Assembly (NCBI RefSeq): GCF_017654505.1
Contig: NC_054570.1
Coordinates: forward strand, 2,910,544-2,974,543
Source: Polyodon spathula
Lineage: Eukaryota > Chordata > Actinopteri > Acipenseriformes > Polyodontidae
Length of the DNA: 64,000 bases
Reading direction: 5' to 3'
The translations under genes and the position numbers were made by a program. The notes under the pieces are model-generated. The model made no database searches. It worked only from the letters and a program-made list of their open reading frames with translations, and was not told the origin of the DNA. Position 1 is the stretch's first letter, and each line of letters begins with the position of its first letter. This document shows, piece by piece, positions 24,897 to 40,549 of this stretch.

Positions 24897-25337
24897 GGGG
24901 CTGGAGAAGCTTCACCAGCAAAACCGATCTATCTTTTGTTTCTTTCTATCTTTCTTTTTTAATTCTTTCTTTCTTTGATGAATCAACTGTTTGATGGCGA
25001 ACATGTAAAAACACATACAGTTAATAACACCATGCATGTGCAAGATGCACGATATTACAATATCGCTGTTATACTGTGCACATATTTCTGTTTCATTTCT
25101 GTATTTGCTCAATCTGTCTTCACTATTTACTTTTCTCTTTCTTTCTCATCACCTTCAGATGACATGTGATTAATAAAGACAGCGGCGTTTCCACCCCGAT
25201 ACAAATAAACCCATTCTGAAACAGTGTCAGGCTTTGTTTGTTTGCTGTTTGATTATCTCATCCAGCAGCGGCTTTGACTCACCCAAAGAAGGGAAGAGAG
25301 GGGCAACCGTCAACGCGAAGAACAGAATTTGACTCAT
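23903..25337 (-). CDS. LY6/uPAR-family GPI-anchored protein (complete, 3 exons)
   Basis: Coding exons 25337-25283, 24784-24662 and 24120-23903 give 131 aa. Exon 1 is a signal peptide (MSQILFFALTVAPLFPSLG). Exons 2-3 form one three-finger LU domain with ten cysteines: LKCYTC, then DC, TC, RC, SC, LC and the family signature CCDTDLCN. A hydrophobic tail (CLTLLSLILTAVMIYF) follows, as expected for a GPI-anchor signal. There is one N-glycosylation sequon (NFT). The exon phases (1 and 1) are those of LY6 genes. Mammalian class III holds LY6G5 and LY6G6 genes, so this is probably a class III LY6 relative, but orthology to a named member cannot be decided by eye. It lies between CLIC1 and DDAH2, whereas mammalian LY6G6 genes lie on the far side of DDAH2. 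Exon 3 has a NAGNAG acceptor (cagcag). Confidence 0.87.
24371..24455. repeat. Compound (TTA)n/(TAG)n microsatellite
   Basis: A run of tta units passes into tag units within intron 2 of the LY6-type gene. Confidence 0.9.
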
Positions 25338-25599
25338 GAAGACACTTTCCTTCTTCCCTTCTTTCCTTCTCTCTCTCAGACCGAGTGTTGCCAGTGGATA
25401 GAGCATCATTGTTTAAACCCAATATATAACCCCACCCCAGCTTTTTAATTACATTAGAGTTGATGGAACAGTCACTATGCTGCCTTGTGATTGACAATGC
25501 TCGCATCTTTACTATGCTTTACTACACTTTGCAGTGTTTTTACTGTGCTTTTGCTACACTGTGTTGTGCTTTTACCAGGGGGATACCAAAGCAGTACAC

Positions 25600-25990
25600 T
25601 CTGAAAAGGGGGGCTGGTTCATTATCTTCTCTGTGCTTTGAGAAGGGGTCTGGTTCATTATCTTCTCTGTGCTTTGAGAAGGGGTCTGGTTCATTATCTT
25701 CTCTGTGCTTTGAGAAGGGGGCTGGTTCATTATCTTCTCTGTGCTTTGAGAAGGGGGCTGGTTCATTATCTTCTCTGTGCTTTGAGAAGGGGGCTGGTTC
25801 ATTATCTTCTCTGTGCTTTGAGAAGGGGTCTGGTTCATTATCTTCTCTGTGCTTTGAGAAGGGGGCTGGTTCATTATCTTCACTGTGCTTTGAGAAGGGG
25901 GCTGGTTCATTATCTTCACTATGCTTTGAGAAGGGGGACTAGTTCATTATCTTCTCCGTGCTTTGAGAAGGGGGACTAGTGCATTATCTT
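25600..25990. repeat. 36-bp minisatellite (locus 1), about 10 copies
   Basis: The unit ctttgagaagggggctggtt followed by cattatcttctctgtg is 36 bp. Because 36 is a multiple of three, several frames remain open across the array on both strands (for example FEKGAGSLSSLC repeated). Flanks resemble tttactacactgtgttgtgc and ttttaccaggggg, which also flank the second locus at 38395-38550. Confidence 0.95.
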
Positions 25991-25999
25991 CTCTGTCCC

Positions 26000-26692
26000 A
26001 CACTGTCATATGCTTTTACAGGGATATCCGAGCCGTGATCTCTCAAAAAAAAAGGAGCTGGCTCATAATCTCCTCTGAGCTTTACTTTTGGGCCGATCGT
26101 CCAGCTGATCAGGGTGGTGTTATTAAATTAGCGCTAACGGTCGTTGATTCAATTCCTCGTGGAGGTCATCTGATGTGATCTCATGACTGGGAACAGACTC
26201 TGCCACAAAACAAAACAGAGATCACATGAGATACAGCAACAGCATGCTGCAGATCTGCACAAGCATTGCACTAGCACAGCATTGCAACCTAGTCTCTGCT
26301 CCCTTCACATTGTGCATGTCTGCAGTCATGCTTGTAAATGAAATCCTTTCACTGCCAGCTGCCCGCAGCCTAGATCAGATCTGTGTGCTTATAGAAGGAA
26401 GAGTCAGCGGGGTCTGTCATTTTGGGTCAAGTCTCCACTTTGCCATTCTGCAAATATACTAGCTGTCCACTAGACGAGCCTGGCCCTTCACTGTAAAACA
26501 AATACCGTATTTAAAGGTAAATTGACCTTAATATTGACTTTAAACTGTATTTGCAGATTAATTCTAGTTTCTATTTCCGTATTATTAAATGGACATCGGT
26601 TTTTTAAAAGTATTTACACTGCTATTGAACATATTTTACTGTAATTAAAAAAAATGGTCAATTTTAAGTTAAACTTACCTTAAATATATAAA

Positions 26693-26741
<49 letters not shown>

Positions 26742-26877
26742 TGGTTGACCGTGCCTGCTTTTAGAAATACCAAAATAAACCTAAATTCAATGATAAACTT
26801 TGATTTTTTTAAATTTTATTTTATTGATCTAACAGTTCCCAGATAAGATATGCAAATACTGTATCTCACTCTTACAG

Positions 26878-26942
<65 letters not shown>

Positions 26943-29030
26943 TAACATTTACCATTGCTAAACAAGCATAAATAACATCTTTAAAATCCCATAAAATCAG
27001 CTATAGCACAGCAAAAAAGCAGCTGAAATGATCGTAACGGCAGGTATGACACAGCAAAGTATCTGAAAATGTAATCAAACGTTGCTTTTTTTAATTACAT
27101 CTTTGGTTCATTTTCAAGATATCAGAATCGCAGTGAGTTGTGTGTTCTGTGCAGTACGGTATTTTTATTTTTGCATCCAGTACTGAACGAGTTAATATCA
27201 ATCTTTGACTTGTGTTTTGAGTTTTGACCGCTAGAGAGAGACAGTGCGCGCTAATGCTGTATAGCATCATATTAAAATTAAAAAAATTAAGAAAAAATTC
27301 AATGACCCGCAGCGAAACACCGACACTGGATTCGTTATTTATAAGAAAACAAAAAAACAACCAAGACCTGCCCGGATTATCGACGGGGAGAGAGATTTCA
27401 GGGAGGGCGAATGGAAATTGAATGACCGGACAAAAGCAATCTGATCTGGCTGGTGGAGGGATTTGAAAACAACGGACCTTGAGTGAGGTAAAAAAACCCC
27501 AAAAAAACAAAAAACAAACAAACATGCAACTCCTACGAAAACGCAAAACGAATTATTATAAAAATTATACTAAATTACCGCTACAAAATCTGCAGAATCG
27601 TCCCAAACAAAATACACCCGTGTTAAAAACAGCTGCGTCGGGTGTATTTCAAGAATGGAAGTGTTCGTGGTTTATGATTTATATTTTAGTTTTCTAATAT
27701 TATTTTCTAAGAATTTCAGGGGTTACAATAGATATTATTATTTTATTTTATTTTTTTATGTGTTACCTGGCGTGTACTATTTACACCCGGAGTCGAAGGG
27801 GTTAATGATTAAACTCGATTTGTTATTCGTTCAGTTTTTGTTGACAGCGTAACGCTCAAATATTATTTTCAAGTTAAATGTTTACTACATTCTTCCATAG
27901 TTTTTCGCCTTGTGTTTCATCTGAAACCAGGCCCTGTTGGCTGTCCAGTTTGTGTTTATTTTCTAAAGATTAACGAAGACACGTCTCTGGTGTAATCTGA
28001 GGGAGAAATCTATGTGAACAATTAATACAGCCGCTATATATTTGTGTGTAATATACTTTTATGTAATGGTTCCCGTTTAATTTATAGGCAGTTCCCGAGA
28101 GAAACACAAATTCTAGACGAAATATCATTAAAAAAACTATTTTAGCCCCGTCTATAGAATCATACTGGCGGACCATATGGGGATGGGATGGGATTAATAT
28201 AAATCAGATAGCAGAGCTTGTGTTGAGAAATAAAACGGAGAGAGAAACGGGATACAAACTGGCTTCAAACCAGAAAGGTAACAAATTAAATTAATAGATT
28301 TATGTTTGTTTTTTAATTATTCTTTTATAAGGGGGTGTATTTTGGGTACGTTTTAACAAATCTAAATACCGCTTCTCACTCATTTTCGCCTTGGTTTTAA
28401 GATTAAGGGTGGATGGGCGGAGTGCTCTTTTCTATCCCAGCATAGGCGCACAGAGAGCCGCTTCATTCAAGCCCTCTGAGTGCTCGCGTCGTCGCTTTTG
28501 CCCGGTTCGTTTTGTAAAATAATGTTGCAGATTAACACTCCACACGACTTTGTGTTTTTTCAGCAGCCTTAATCAAGCGTCGAAAACAATTGCAACATAA
28601 TTACCGAGCGATTATATTCTCTGTAGGGTTCGTGCCTCAAGCGGTTTGGACATCTGTTCTGAAGACATCCCGCTGCAGCTCGGATTAAAGACGTCCTTCC
28701 TTGCATGCTGACCGGGCAGTCCGACAGCGAGTGGACTCACCTCGACATTTAGAGCTATTTATTATTATTTTTTTTGATTTTGTATATAATAATACCGCTA
28801 ATGCATTTGCATTGAGGAGAACGGTCGATTAACCGTTTCTGGTTCAACGAAAGACGCTTTTGAGTTAATCATAAACCAGGCAATGTGAGCAATAGGATCA
28901 AGACTAATCTCAGCACCGTTTAACTTCTTCTGGCCCTTCTGTGCCATGCTTGCTCGGGTAACTGAACACAAGGAACGGTCGCACAACACTGCAAGCATGC
29001 CTGCCTTGTTCTTGGAAAGAACTCCAGATT
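26000..29030. other. Intergenic region upstream of DDAH2
   Basis: Holds (TA)n at 26698-26741, (GA)n at 26882-26940 and A/T-rich DNA. A GC-richer patch at about 28395-28720 (ggatgggcggagtg, gctcgcgtcgtcgc) could be the DDAH2 promoter or a non-coding first exon, but no splice evidence was fixed. No protein gene is recognised. Confidence 0.45.
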
Positions 29031-29039
29031 AAATGACCT

Positions 29040-29165
29040 CTCAAGATGTCATATGGCAATAAGACTCCCATTGTGTAGCAGTTTGATCCATTCCTGGTTT
29101 TACGATGAGGTTAATCGGGCACACCTGAGCATGTTTCCTATACACTGGGGCTAACTGCTATGCAA
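29040..29165. repeat. Copy of the ccattcctggttttac dispersed repeat
   Basis: Contains ataagactcccattgtgtag, gatccattcctggttttacg and gcaataggagacttatc, matching elements at 20715, 31885 and 51318. Confidence 0.6.
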
Positions 29166-29194
29166 TAGGAGACTTATCTGCAGACCTGCCTTAT

Positions 29195-29425
29195 AGGAGG
29201 CTGTGTGCTCCAGTGGTTAGAGAAACGGGCTTGTAACCAGGAGGTCCCCGGTTCAAATCCCAGCTCAGCCACTGACTCCCTGTTGTGTGACCCTGAGCAA
29301 GTCACTTCACCTCCTTGTGCCTTAGACTTAGCAACTGATGCACAGTTCACACACCCTAGTCTTGTATCTTGTAAAGCGCTTTGTGATGGTGGTCCATTGT
29401 GAAAGCCTCTATATATTATTATTAG
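29195..29425 (+). repeat. tRNA-derived SINE, plus orientation
   Basis: The head has a box A-like ccagtggttagagaaacggg and a clear box B ggttcaaatcc. The body includes tgaccctgagcaagtcactt and the tail gtaaagcgctttgtgatggt. It ends in an ATT-rich tail. This is the best-preserved member of the family in the window and the reference for the minus-strand copies. Confidence 0.85.
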
Positions 29426-29883
29426 TGTGTCAGATATTCAAGTTTATCTTGTTAGTTACTGTTTCGTAGCACCTTAACACAGACTATATTAGTTGCTTGT
29501 CATTGACATGTATATAACACAGGCTAGGTATTCCTTAGAGAATGTAAACCACCTGGAGAGCCAACAAGATTCCCGAGCTTAGACAGCAAGCTGCAGACTG
29601 TAGCTGAGATTCTCCTCGATCTAGCCTGTGTCACCCCTGTGTGTGGCAGGCAGCTAAACTGAACTCGGGTGAAAGAATTGCAAACCCAAGGCGACTTCGC
29701 TAAAAGACTTGTTGGCTTTCTAGTCCTGGTTACCTTTGCAATGTTTAACCCTTTAAAGGCTTGGTTGTGATTTTAATTGTTGTCTTTTGTAGATCATAAC
29801 AGAGAGGCCACTGAAAGAATCATATATATATATATATACACAGCCTCTGTAAAAGTCCAGGAAATTTACCGTCAAACTTAGAA

Positions 29884-32835
<2,952 letters not shown>

Positions 32836-32839
32836 CCAC

Positions 32840-33893
32840 TCCCCCCAAGCCTGTGAGAGCCAACCAGGGAGCACGGAACACTCTGTATAGGAGGAGCTTT
32901 CACAGAAACCACACCCACAAGCCGGCGACTAGGGATCCACACCAGAAGAGGCAGATTGACTTTGTTTTGTGTTTTAATGGTCTCATGTAGCTAGCATTTC
33001 TTGGCATAGTAGCTCAGAGCTCAAGCGCTGAAGTGAGTCCACTTCATACACACCTCATGAAATGTGTTCATTAAGGCTTTGCCACTGTTTGATTCGGAGT
33101 GCTTTTTATTGCAATGAACCATACTGTGTTCGTTTCTTTTCTGAAGTCTGTGTTGTGGCTAGGAGTTCAGGAGCTGCTGTTCACTTTTAGCTGCCTGTCT
33201 AAAGAACGCCTCGTTTCCACTGCCTGGCACAAGCGGCTCAGTTGACCACAGCTAGCGGAAATAGAGTGTTTCTTCCCAAACATGGCCAACCTTGGAAATG
33301 CTTGGCATGTGTCAAAGGTCACTGGAGGATTGTGGGATGGTAACTCTGCGTTTAGAACAAAGCAGTCCGAGCAGTGGGAGCTGAGACTGACGTTCGTGGC
33401 TAGTTTCATTGTGGCGCTGGATAGGTTTTTTTTGTTTGTTTTAGCTTTCAGTTTGAAAGGGTCGCACTGCTAGACGTAAAACCACAATGCATCGTAATGA
33501 AGTGCCTTAACAACACTGACTACGTGATAAAGCAACTCCTTTGCAGCCAGTTTGATTGCATTGAGTATGAGACACAAAACTTGTATGATTCGTGGAAACA
33601 CCCAGTTTTATTGCCGTGGAAACACCCAGTTTTGTTGCCGGGAGCGCCAGGCAGTGGAAACGATACACAACCGGTGTCTTTATTAGTAAGCGCCAGCACC
33701 ACCTAGTGCGCCACTAGCGTATTGCAAGACTAACAAAAGTGGTCTGCCACTTTGAATCAAGTTTCTTTAGTTTTGCTGGTAATACACTAGCTGTGCAGTA
33801 GGTGTAAAGATACTCTGATCTAGCTTGGTATTAGTCTTTGGCTGCAAACTAGGACTGATAAGCAGCTAATGAACTGATAATCAAAGCAGATTA

Positions 33894-33951
<58 letters not shown>

Positions 33952-34384
33952 TAGGTATTTGAGGAATTGCAGAAATAACCACTCAGCATAACTGTAAACA
34001 GTAAATATAAAGGCACATTAAAAATAGTGTTAGACAAATGATTGGTAAAATATTGTCAGTTTGCAACATAAATACAGCAGGCAGCTTGTGTGCAGCTAGA
34101 GCTTCCTTAGGGAATATAAACCACCTGGACAGCATACACAGCAAGCTGCAGAGAGTAAGGGAGATTCTCGTAGCATTCAGGCAGCAGCGAGACACTGTGG
34201 GACACTGCAGCTGTGAAGCTGCTTTTTCAGGTGCTGCAAAGATTGTTGAAAAATTGCCGGGAAAGATTTTTTCAAAATTCTTTTCTTAATAACCCTGAGC
34301 TAGTTTTTGAATTCCCGTGTTTTAGATATCTTTACTAATCTCTTGAATTACAGACGGGACTGCAGGTTGTATCGATCTGTCATG

Positions 34385-34418
<34 letters not shown>

Positions 34419-36030
34419 CTGTGAACGAAACTGTCGACTTTCCCGTTATTTTAATTTGGCTAAAAGTGGAGCAACACAGACCACGCACACGCCATCGCTT
34501 TATTAAAAATATAGAACTTTATTAAAAATACAGAACCTTATTAAAATATACAACTTTATTAAAATATACAACTTTATTTCACAGTTTACATTTTTTCAAA
34601 TTGTATGTTTGTTTTCCATTGTCAGTTGACAATACCCTTCATAGAAATCAATGCGACGCTTGCCAGCGCATTTCTGGAGCATGGACAGCAAAGGTCGTTA
34701 TATTTTTCACCAGCTCCTAAGCTGGCAGTTGATTGTCAAGTAAAACCAATCAGCAACCAGACATAACACAAAATATCACAAGTATGAATCACTGTATAAT
34801 TGCCATTTAGAGAGAGATTCACAAGCTGCTCCTATTTCACAGTGTAATATATGTACAGCTTTCATCCTCAGCCCACGTTTTTTTCTTATTGCAGATTTAA
34901 AAACCTCTCTAGCACCCTTCTTGCAGAGATGGGGTTCTGCCATCCTAACTGGGCTGCGGGTCCCAATCGAAGCGGATTTGATCTCAGATAAACGAGTCTG
35001 ATTTCAAACCGCTTTCAACTCGGTGGCTGATGAAAACATAGCTTGAGTAACTTCAAGTGCCTTTTTCACACCTTCTGACGCTTCCCACACAGTTTCACCG
35101 CTGGGATTGTGGTTCTCTCGCTCCAGTATTGAGCTCTGACTATTTTTTTCTAAACCTAAAATAAATATCAAGTGTCCTGACACGATGCTGCTGTGTATGG
35201 TAAAGCAATGTGCGATAATACCACCAGGTGTTTACTTTGCTATGCATTACAGTGCATTGTAGTGTCTTGCTGTGTAATCAATAGCTTCTCAGTTTTTTTG
35301 CAAAACACAGCTATAGATGTTTTAGTTATTTATTCATGTTTTGTCATTTTCCCCATTGATCCAATGTTAAAGGCAGCTTTGCAGTACAATACTAGAGGAA
35401 AGGATACAGACAAGCACCACGTCAGCTACCAACAGACATGATTTTTCATGCCAGCGGTTCAGGATCAAAACGTGATAAATAAATACAATCTCTACATAAA
35501 TACAAGTGAATAACAGCAAGCATTGCCCCCCTCTATTCGTGCCAGCGAGAGGTAGCAGCATGCAGTCCCTGTGGATTCTGATCATGGGCCACAGACTGTC
35601 TCTCTCCAGCTCTGGTTGCAGTCATGCATTGCTGGATAGAGCTGACCAGGTTGTGGGTTAGTTTGTAGAGTTTTCAGGGTCAAAACCCACCTTCCAGGAT
35701 ATAGGCCCGGCCCACAGTGCTTTTTGAAAGGAAATGTTTGAAAATTATGTTGAAACCCCTCTAAGGTTAGAATATGAATCTGCAGAGTACAGGAGTCAAT
35801 GGAAAGTTCTCATAAATGCTACAAACAAAAGTGTGTGCCTCTGTATAGTTTACCATGTTGCTTCACTCCTGTCAATGACCGCAATAATGTCAGTGTGTCT
35901 CTGTCAATGTGTCTGTCTCCCAGTGCTGCCCCGCTCATATTAATGACTTCCTTGACATGCAGCGTGTTTGTGTCTCTCTGTCAGTGTGTCTCTGTGTTTG
36001 TCTGAGTCCGTGTGTTTCTGTGCCTGTCTC
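32840..36030. other. DDAH2 3' side and intergenic DNA before the TRAF-like gene
   Basis: Contains an (ATA)n tract at 33895-33950, an A-rich tract at 34386-34418, short tandem repeats near 33600 and a segment at 34090-34200 that resembles 29535-29640 and 59790-59890 (ataaaccacctggacagc, agcaagctgcagag). No gene is recognised. Confidence 0.5.
34730..35060. repeat. Dispersed repeat (family shared with 9.8 and 58.2 kb)
   Basis: Shares aaccaatcagcaacca, gtataattgcca, gtaatatatgtacagc, agagatggggttctgcca and ctgatttcaaaccgctttc with 58140-58540. Probably an old interspersed element of unknown class. Confidence 0.6.
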
Positions 36031-36038
36031 TGTGTTTG

Positions 36039-39000
36039 TCAGTGTGCCTCGATGACAGCCTTGATGTACAGGGTGTCGTTGCGGAGGTAGGGGTTGTGGG
36101 GGGCGAGCAGCAGGGAGTGCCTGATGAAGAGAGGACAGCCGCTGGCCACGTTGACGGCAGCGCGGGGCTTCTGGAACGAGGCGCTCAGGGGGTCGGGGAG
36201 GAAGGCCTCGCGCACGTCACTGCCGCCCCCCGAGGCGTCCAGGCAGGAGAAGGTGACCCTGTGCCTGAAGGGCCAGGGCAGGACGTCATCCCACTCGCCC
36301 CGCATCACACACAGGAACAGGGAGACATGGGAGCCCCAGCCCACCCCGTCTCCGCAGGGGTACAGTCGGAGGCACAGTCTGTACCCAAAGGGGTGGCTGA
36401 GGAAGGCGGGGGAGTGGAGAGGGGGGGCCGTGCTGCTCTCGGGCTCCCTCAGGCTGGCAGAGAAGCCTTTGATCTTCCACACCAGGGTCCCGTTCTCAGA
36501 CGCGGTGGCACCCCCCCTGCTCTGGAGGTGCTTCAGGGCTCGCTCGTACCCCAGGCAGCGGCTCTGGAGCTCCGCTAGAGCCCCTCTGCAGACAGCCAGG
36601 TCCTGACTGAGCGTTTTGATTTCTTCCCTGGGGGTCGAGGCGTCCCCCTCCTTCTCCCCCTGCTCGGTGGACAGCAGGCTCTGCATTGCCAGCAGTTTGC
36701 TCATCACCAGCTTCTTGAAGGTGGCATTGACTTCCTCGCCCCGGTCGAGGCGAGTCTGCAGGGAGGAGGTGACTGACAGCAGCCTGAGGAGGTGAGCCGG
36801 GGAGCAGAGCGCGTCTACCAGGGACTGGGGCTGTGAGGAGAGAGGAGAGGAGATGGATAGAGGGGAATCGGTGAGAGAGGGGAGGGGAGCTTGTCTACCT
36901 GCGACTGGGGCTAAGGAGAGAGGAGGTGAAGGAGAGGGATGAGGTGAGGGAGAGGGAGGAGAGAGATAGAGGGGAATCAGTGAGAGAGGGGAGGGGAGCT
37001 TCTCTACCAGGGACTGGGGCTGTGAGGAGAGGAGGTGAGGGAGGGGGAGGAGGTGAGGGAGAGGAGGTGAGGGACAGGGAGAGGAGGTCTTGGGTAGGAG
37101 ATAGTGGAGGAGATATAGATACACACACAGACAGACACAATGATCTAACCCTACCTTCTTGGGAGAGCTGTGTGCCTCAGATTGACAAGAGCTCTTGTCT
37201 CCTTGCTGGGGTTCCTGGAAACGGGAGGAGACAAACTCAGTCACTGGGAAACAGGAGCACTCCCATAGAAACCAAGCACAGCATGATTTAGAATAACCAC
37301 TCGAGCTAAACTATGTACAGCTATGGCAAAAGGTTTTGCATCACCATGGAATATTAGGATTGAGACATAAAAATAAAAATAAATAAACTAGACACATAAT
37401 TTAGATATTTTATTCAACATCGTGCAATTAAAGAAACTACTAAATGATACTAGTCTACTGGAAGTCATAATAGCAGAACAGTATTTCATGTCAGATTTCG
37501 AAATGTCAAGTTTTTAAGTATATGGAAAACTACCAAGCAGTGTGTAATTCAATATGTTAATGTGACATTATTCAGCAGGTTTCATTCGACTTTATGAAGC
37601 ACAATGAGTTCATTCTATAGGGTGAGGCAAAACTTTTAGCCAGAGCTGTACATAAACTGTATTGGAATACTTTAAATCAATAGGTTTGTTTGAACTGGAG
37701 ACTAGGTGACACTGTATCACTGTCTATCATTTTTCAGAATCTCATTGTTAACCCAACTCACATGGATGTTTTCCAAGTGCATGTCTGTGACTCTCATGAA
37801 CACTTCCATTATAGGGGCCTGGAATGACTTGGTGACATTGTACTCCATGACAGTACTTTTGACCGAAATGTTACGAACGCTGACATGAGCATTCCCTGAG
37901 TTAAGTGCAAAGTCAGATCTGCACGACAAGAGTGTTCGTTTCAAACCAGGCTTTGACAAAAGAGCAGATCCACTTACTTCCTCCGCCCCCGTGCCTCTGG
38001 GCGGTATCTCTGGTGTATTCTTGGGCTTGTTTTTCGGGCAGTTTGACAAGTGATCCTGTAGAGAACAGACAGCCATCACTGAAGTGAACAGCAGCATTTT
38101 GAAAAGACACCATCTGGCAGATTAAATAGCATAAAAACAGCCAGAAGCTCCTTCCCACAGTACAGCACTGATTAACACTGGCAGGTGCTTTGTGGTAGCT
38201 GCAGTACTGTTCCTTTGATTCTGACTGACACACAAAACCCCCACCAGCTCCCAGTTCTGCTTTTTTGCTAAAGAGTTGCAGACAAGCACCAAAGCATTCT
38301 GGGATTATCCATTAGGGCCAAATTGTCTATAACTAAATGACATCAACATGTTTACAGATTTATACTTTCTTTTTATAATTGGATACAATAGCATTAAACT
38401 TTGAGAAGGGGGCTGGTTCATTATCTTCACTGTGCTTTGAGAAGGGGGCTGGTTCATTATCTTCTCTGTGCTTTGAGAAGGGGGCTGGTTCATTCTCTTC
38501 TCCGTGCATTGAGAAGGGGGCTGGTTCACTGTCTTCTCCGTGCTTTACTACACTGTGCTGTGCTTTTACCAGGGGGTATTAAAGCAGTAAGGAGATGATG
38601 ATGGTTCTTACCTCCAGCAGGCTGTGTGGCAGGGAGCAGCTGCAGTGCTGACAGTAGACCAGCCTCCACTCACAGACATGGCTCTCGTGGTGTTGCAGTG
38701 CCCTGCGTTCCCCGCTGAACGCACAGCCGAAGGCAGCGTTGGTGCACGGCTCCACTGCATACTCGCACTCCCTCTCGTGAGAGCTCTGCCGAGGCACAGA
38801 CACGCACAGGTTATCACCAGCTCAGTGTGAATTAACATTGACCCACTGAGCTAGCTAACCCTCACTCTCCTCGCTCTCTCTCCACTCTCCACTTTCCCTT
38901 CTCTCTCTACTCTCCTCCCCCTCTCTCCCCTCCTCTCTCTCTCACCAGGTAGTCTTGGAGCAGTCCTCTCCAGGTGCAGCCGCTGGTACAGTTTGTACAC

Positions 39001-39395
39001 TGGATCTCCATGCCGGAGGCGTTATTCTCTGTGGCTTTGTCAGGAAACACCTGCAAGGAGCACAGGAGCCAATCAACGCACAGCAACCCCCCCACCTCCT
39101 GCCCTCCAGTGACACACAGCACCCCACTCCCCTGCTGCCCTGTCTCTCCCCCCCCCCCCCCCCCCCCCCCCCCCCGAATTCTTCCTGGTTAACAACAGAT
39201 TTATAAATCCGAGTTAGGCAAATAGACCCATACAGTCTGGTGTATGTGAGGCCACAGTTAGGGTTCTGGGTGTCACATCCTCCGTGTCTTACCTGGGAGG
39301 CAGGAATGGACACTCCTGACCTAGCAACACAGCACTTAGCGGCTCCCGAATCGCCGAGGGCTGAAGGACAACACTTTGTGTAGTTTTATGTACAA

Positions 39396-39440
<45 letters not shown>

Positions 39441-39496
39441 CGCCTGCAGTACCTGGACAGTAGATGTAGCATCGGTGTGCTGGTTTTTGCAACGTT

Positions 39497-39533
<37 letters not shown>

Positions 39534-39684
39534 ATTTAATATACTACATAATCATAAAACATATACATACACATAACAATCACTATAAATACTCGACTAT
39601 TCGAAAAAGAAAAGTAATTGAAAAACTTTTTCTTTTCATTTGAATAGTTTATAACTAAAACGATTTTGCAAATATATATATATT

Positions 39685-39740
<56 letters not shown>

Positions 39741-39799
39741 TTTTTTAAAAAAAATTGACGTCACTTATGTTTTATACTGCATATGTATAATGGATCACC

Positions 39800-39845
<46 letters not shown>

Positions 39846-40503
39846 AATGTATGTATTTTTCATATTTAAAATATATCGTTTTGTGAAGGATGTAGGACCA
39901 ATGCTATCATTAATTATTCGTATTTAAAGATCATACTAACCCTACACTGCAATCTTACACAAGAACACAACTGGTACTATTTCAGACGTAAAGAAATTAC
40001 GAAACAGCAAACGCCAGTTTCAATTGCTGTCTGGAGCCTGGGCGCAGCGGTGCGGTGTGTGAATCACTTTCTGAACGCAACGTTGATTTAAATATCCAGC
40101 TGTGCTCTTTACCGCAGACATGCGGGGAGCTGTTTGAGCAGAAAGTCCAACAATACTGGAAATCACCTGCACGTTTTTTTGTTTTTTTTTTCCAGTAAGT
40201 TTTAAGTAACTTTGATTATTCAAATGATGGTCAGCAATCCCATGAGACATTACACTTCACAACGCGCGTTAGATTTGTTTAAATTTATTTTCAGTTTTAG
40301 AGCAATGAAAAATACAATACCAAACAACCAGGAAAACTCGCCCAGTAAATAAATAAATAAATAAATAAATAAATGGAAAATTGAAACTACTGAGAGTGAA
40401 AACAGACGAAAAGATCCATCTAGCTGCCTGCCTATTTAGATACGCACGCACATAACATAAATAAATAAAAAAACACATTGTTTTATGCTGTTTGAAATAA
40501 TAA

Positions 40504-40549
<46 letters not shown>

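Noticed and set aside
29205..29290. Possible tRNA gene with box A and box B
   Set aside because: The same promoter-like head is followed by the shared SINE body and tail found at three other sites, and a cloverleaf with paired acceptor stem is not evident.
36012..36606. Plus-strand ORFs of 170-188 codons
   Set aside because: They are antisense shadows of the GC-rich TRAF last exon; the minus strand carries the conserved MATH domain.
40020..40250. 76-codon minus ORF considered as a missing TRAF RING exon
   Set aside because: No cysteine pairs or TRAF similarity, and joining to exon 1 in phase gives an immediate stop.
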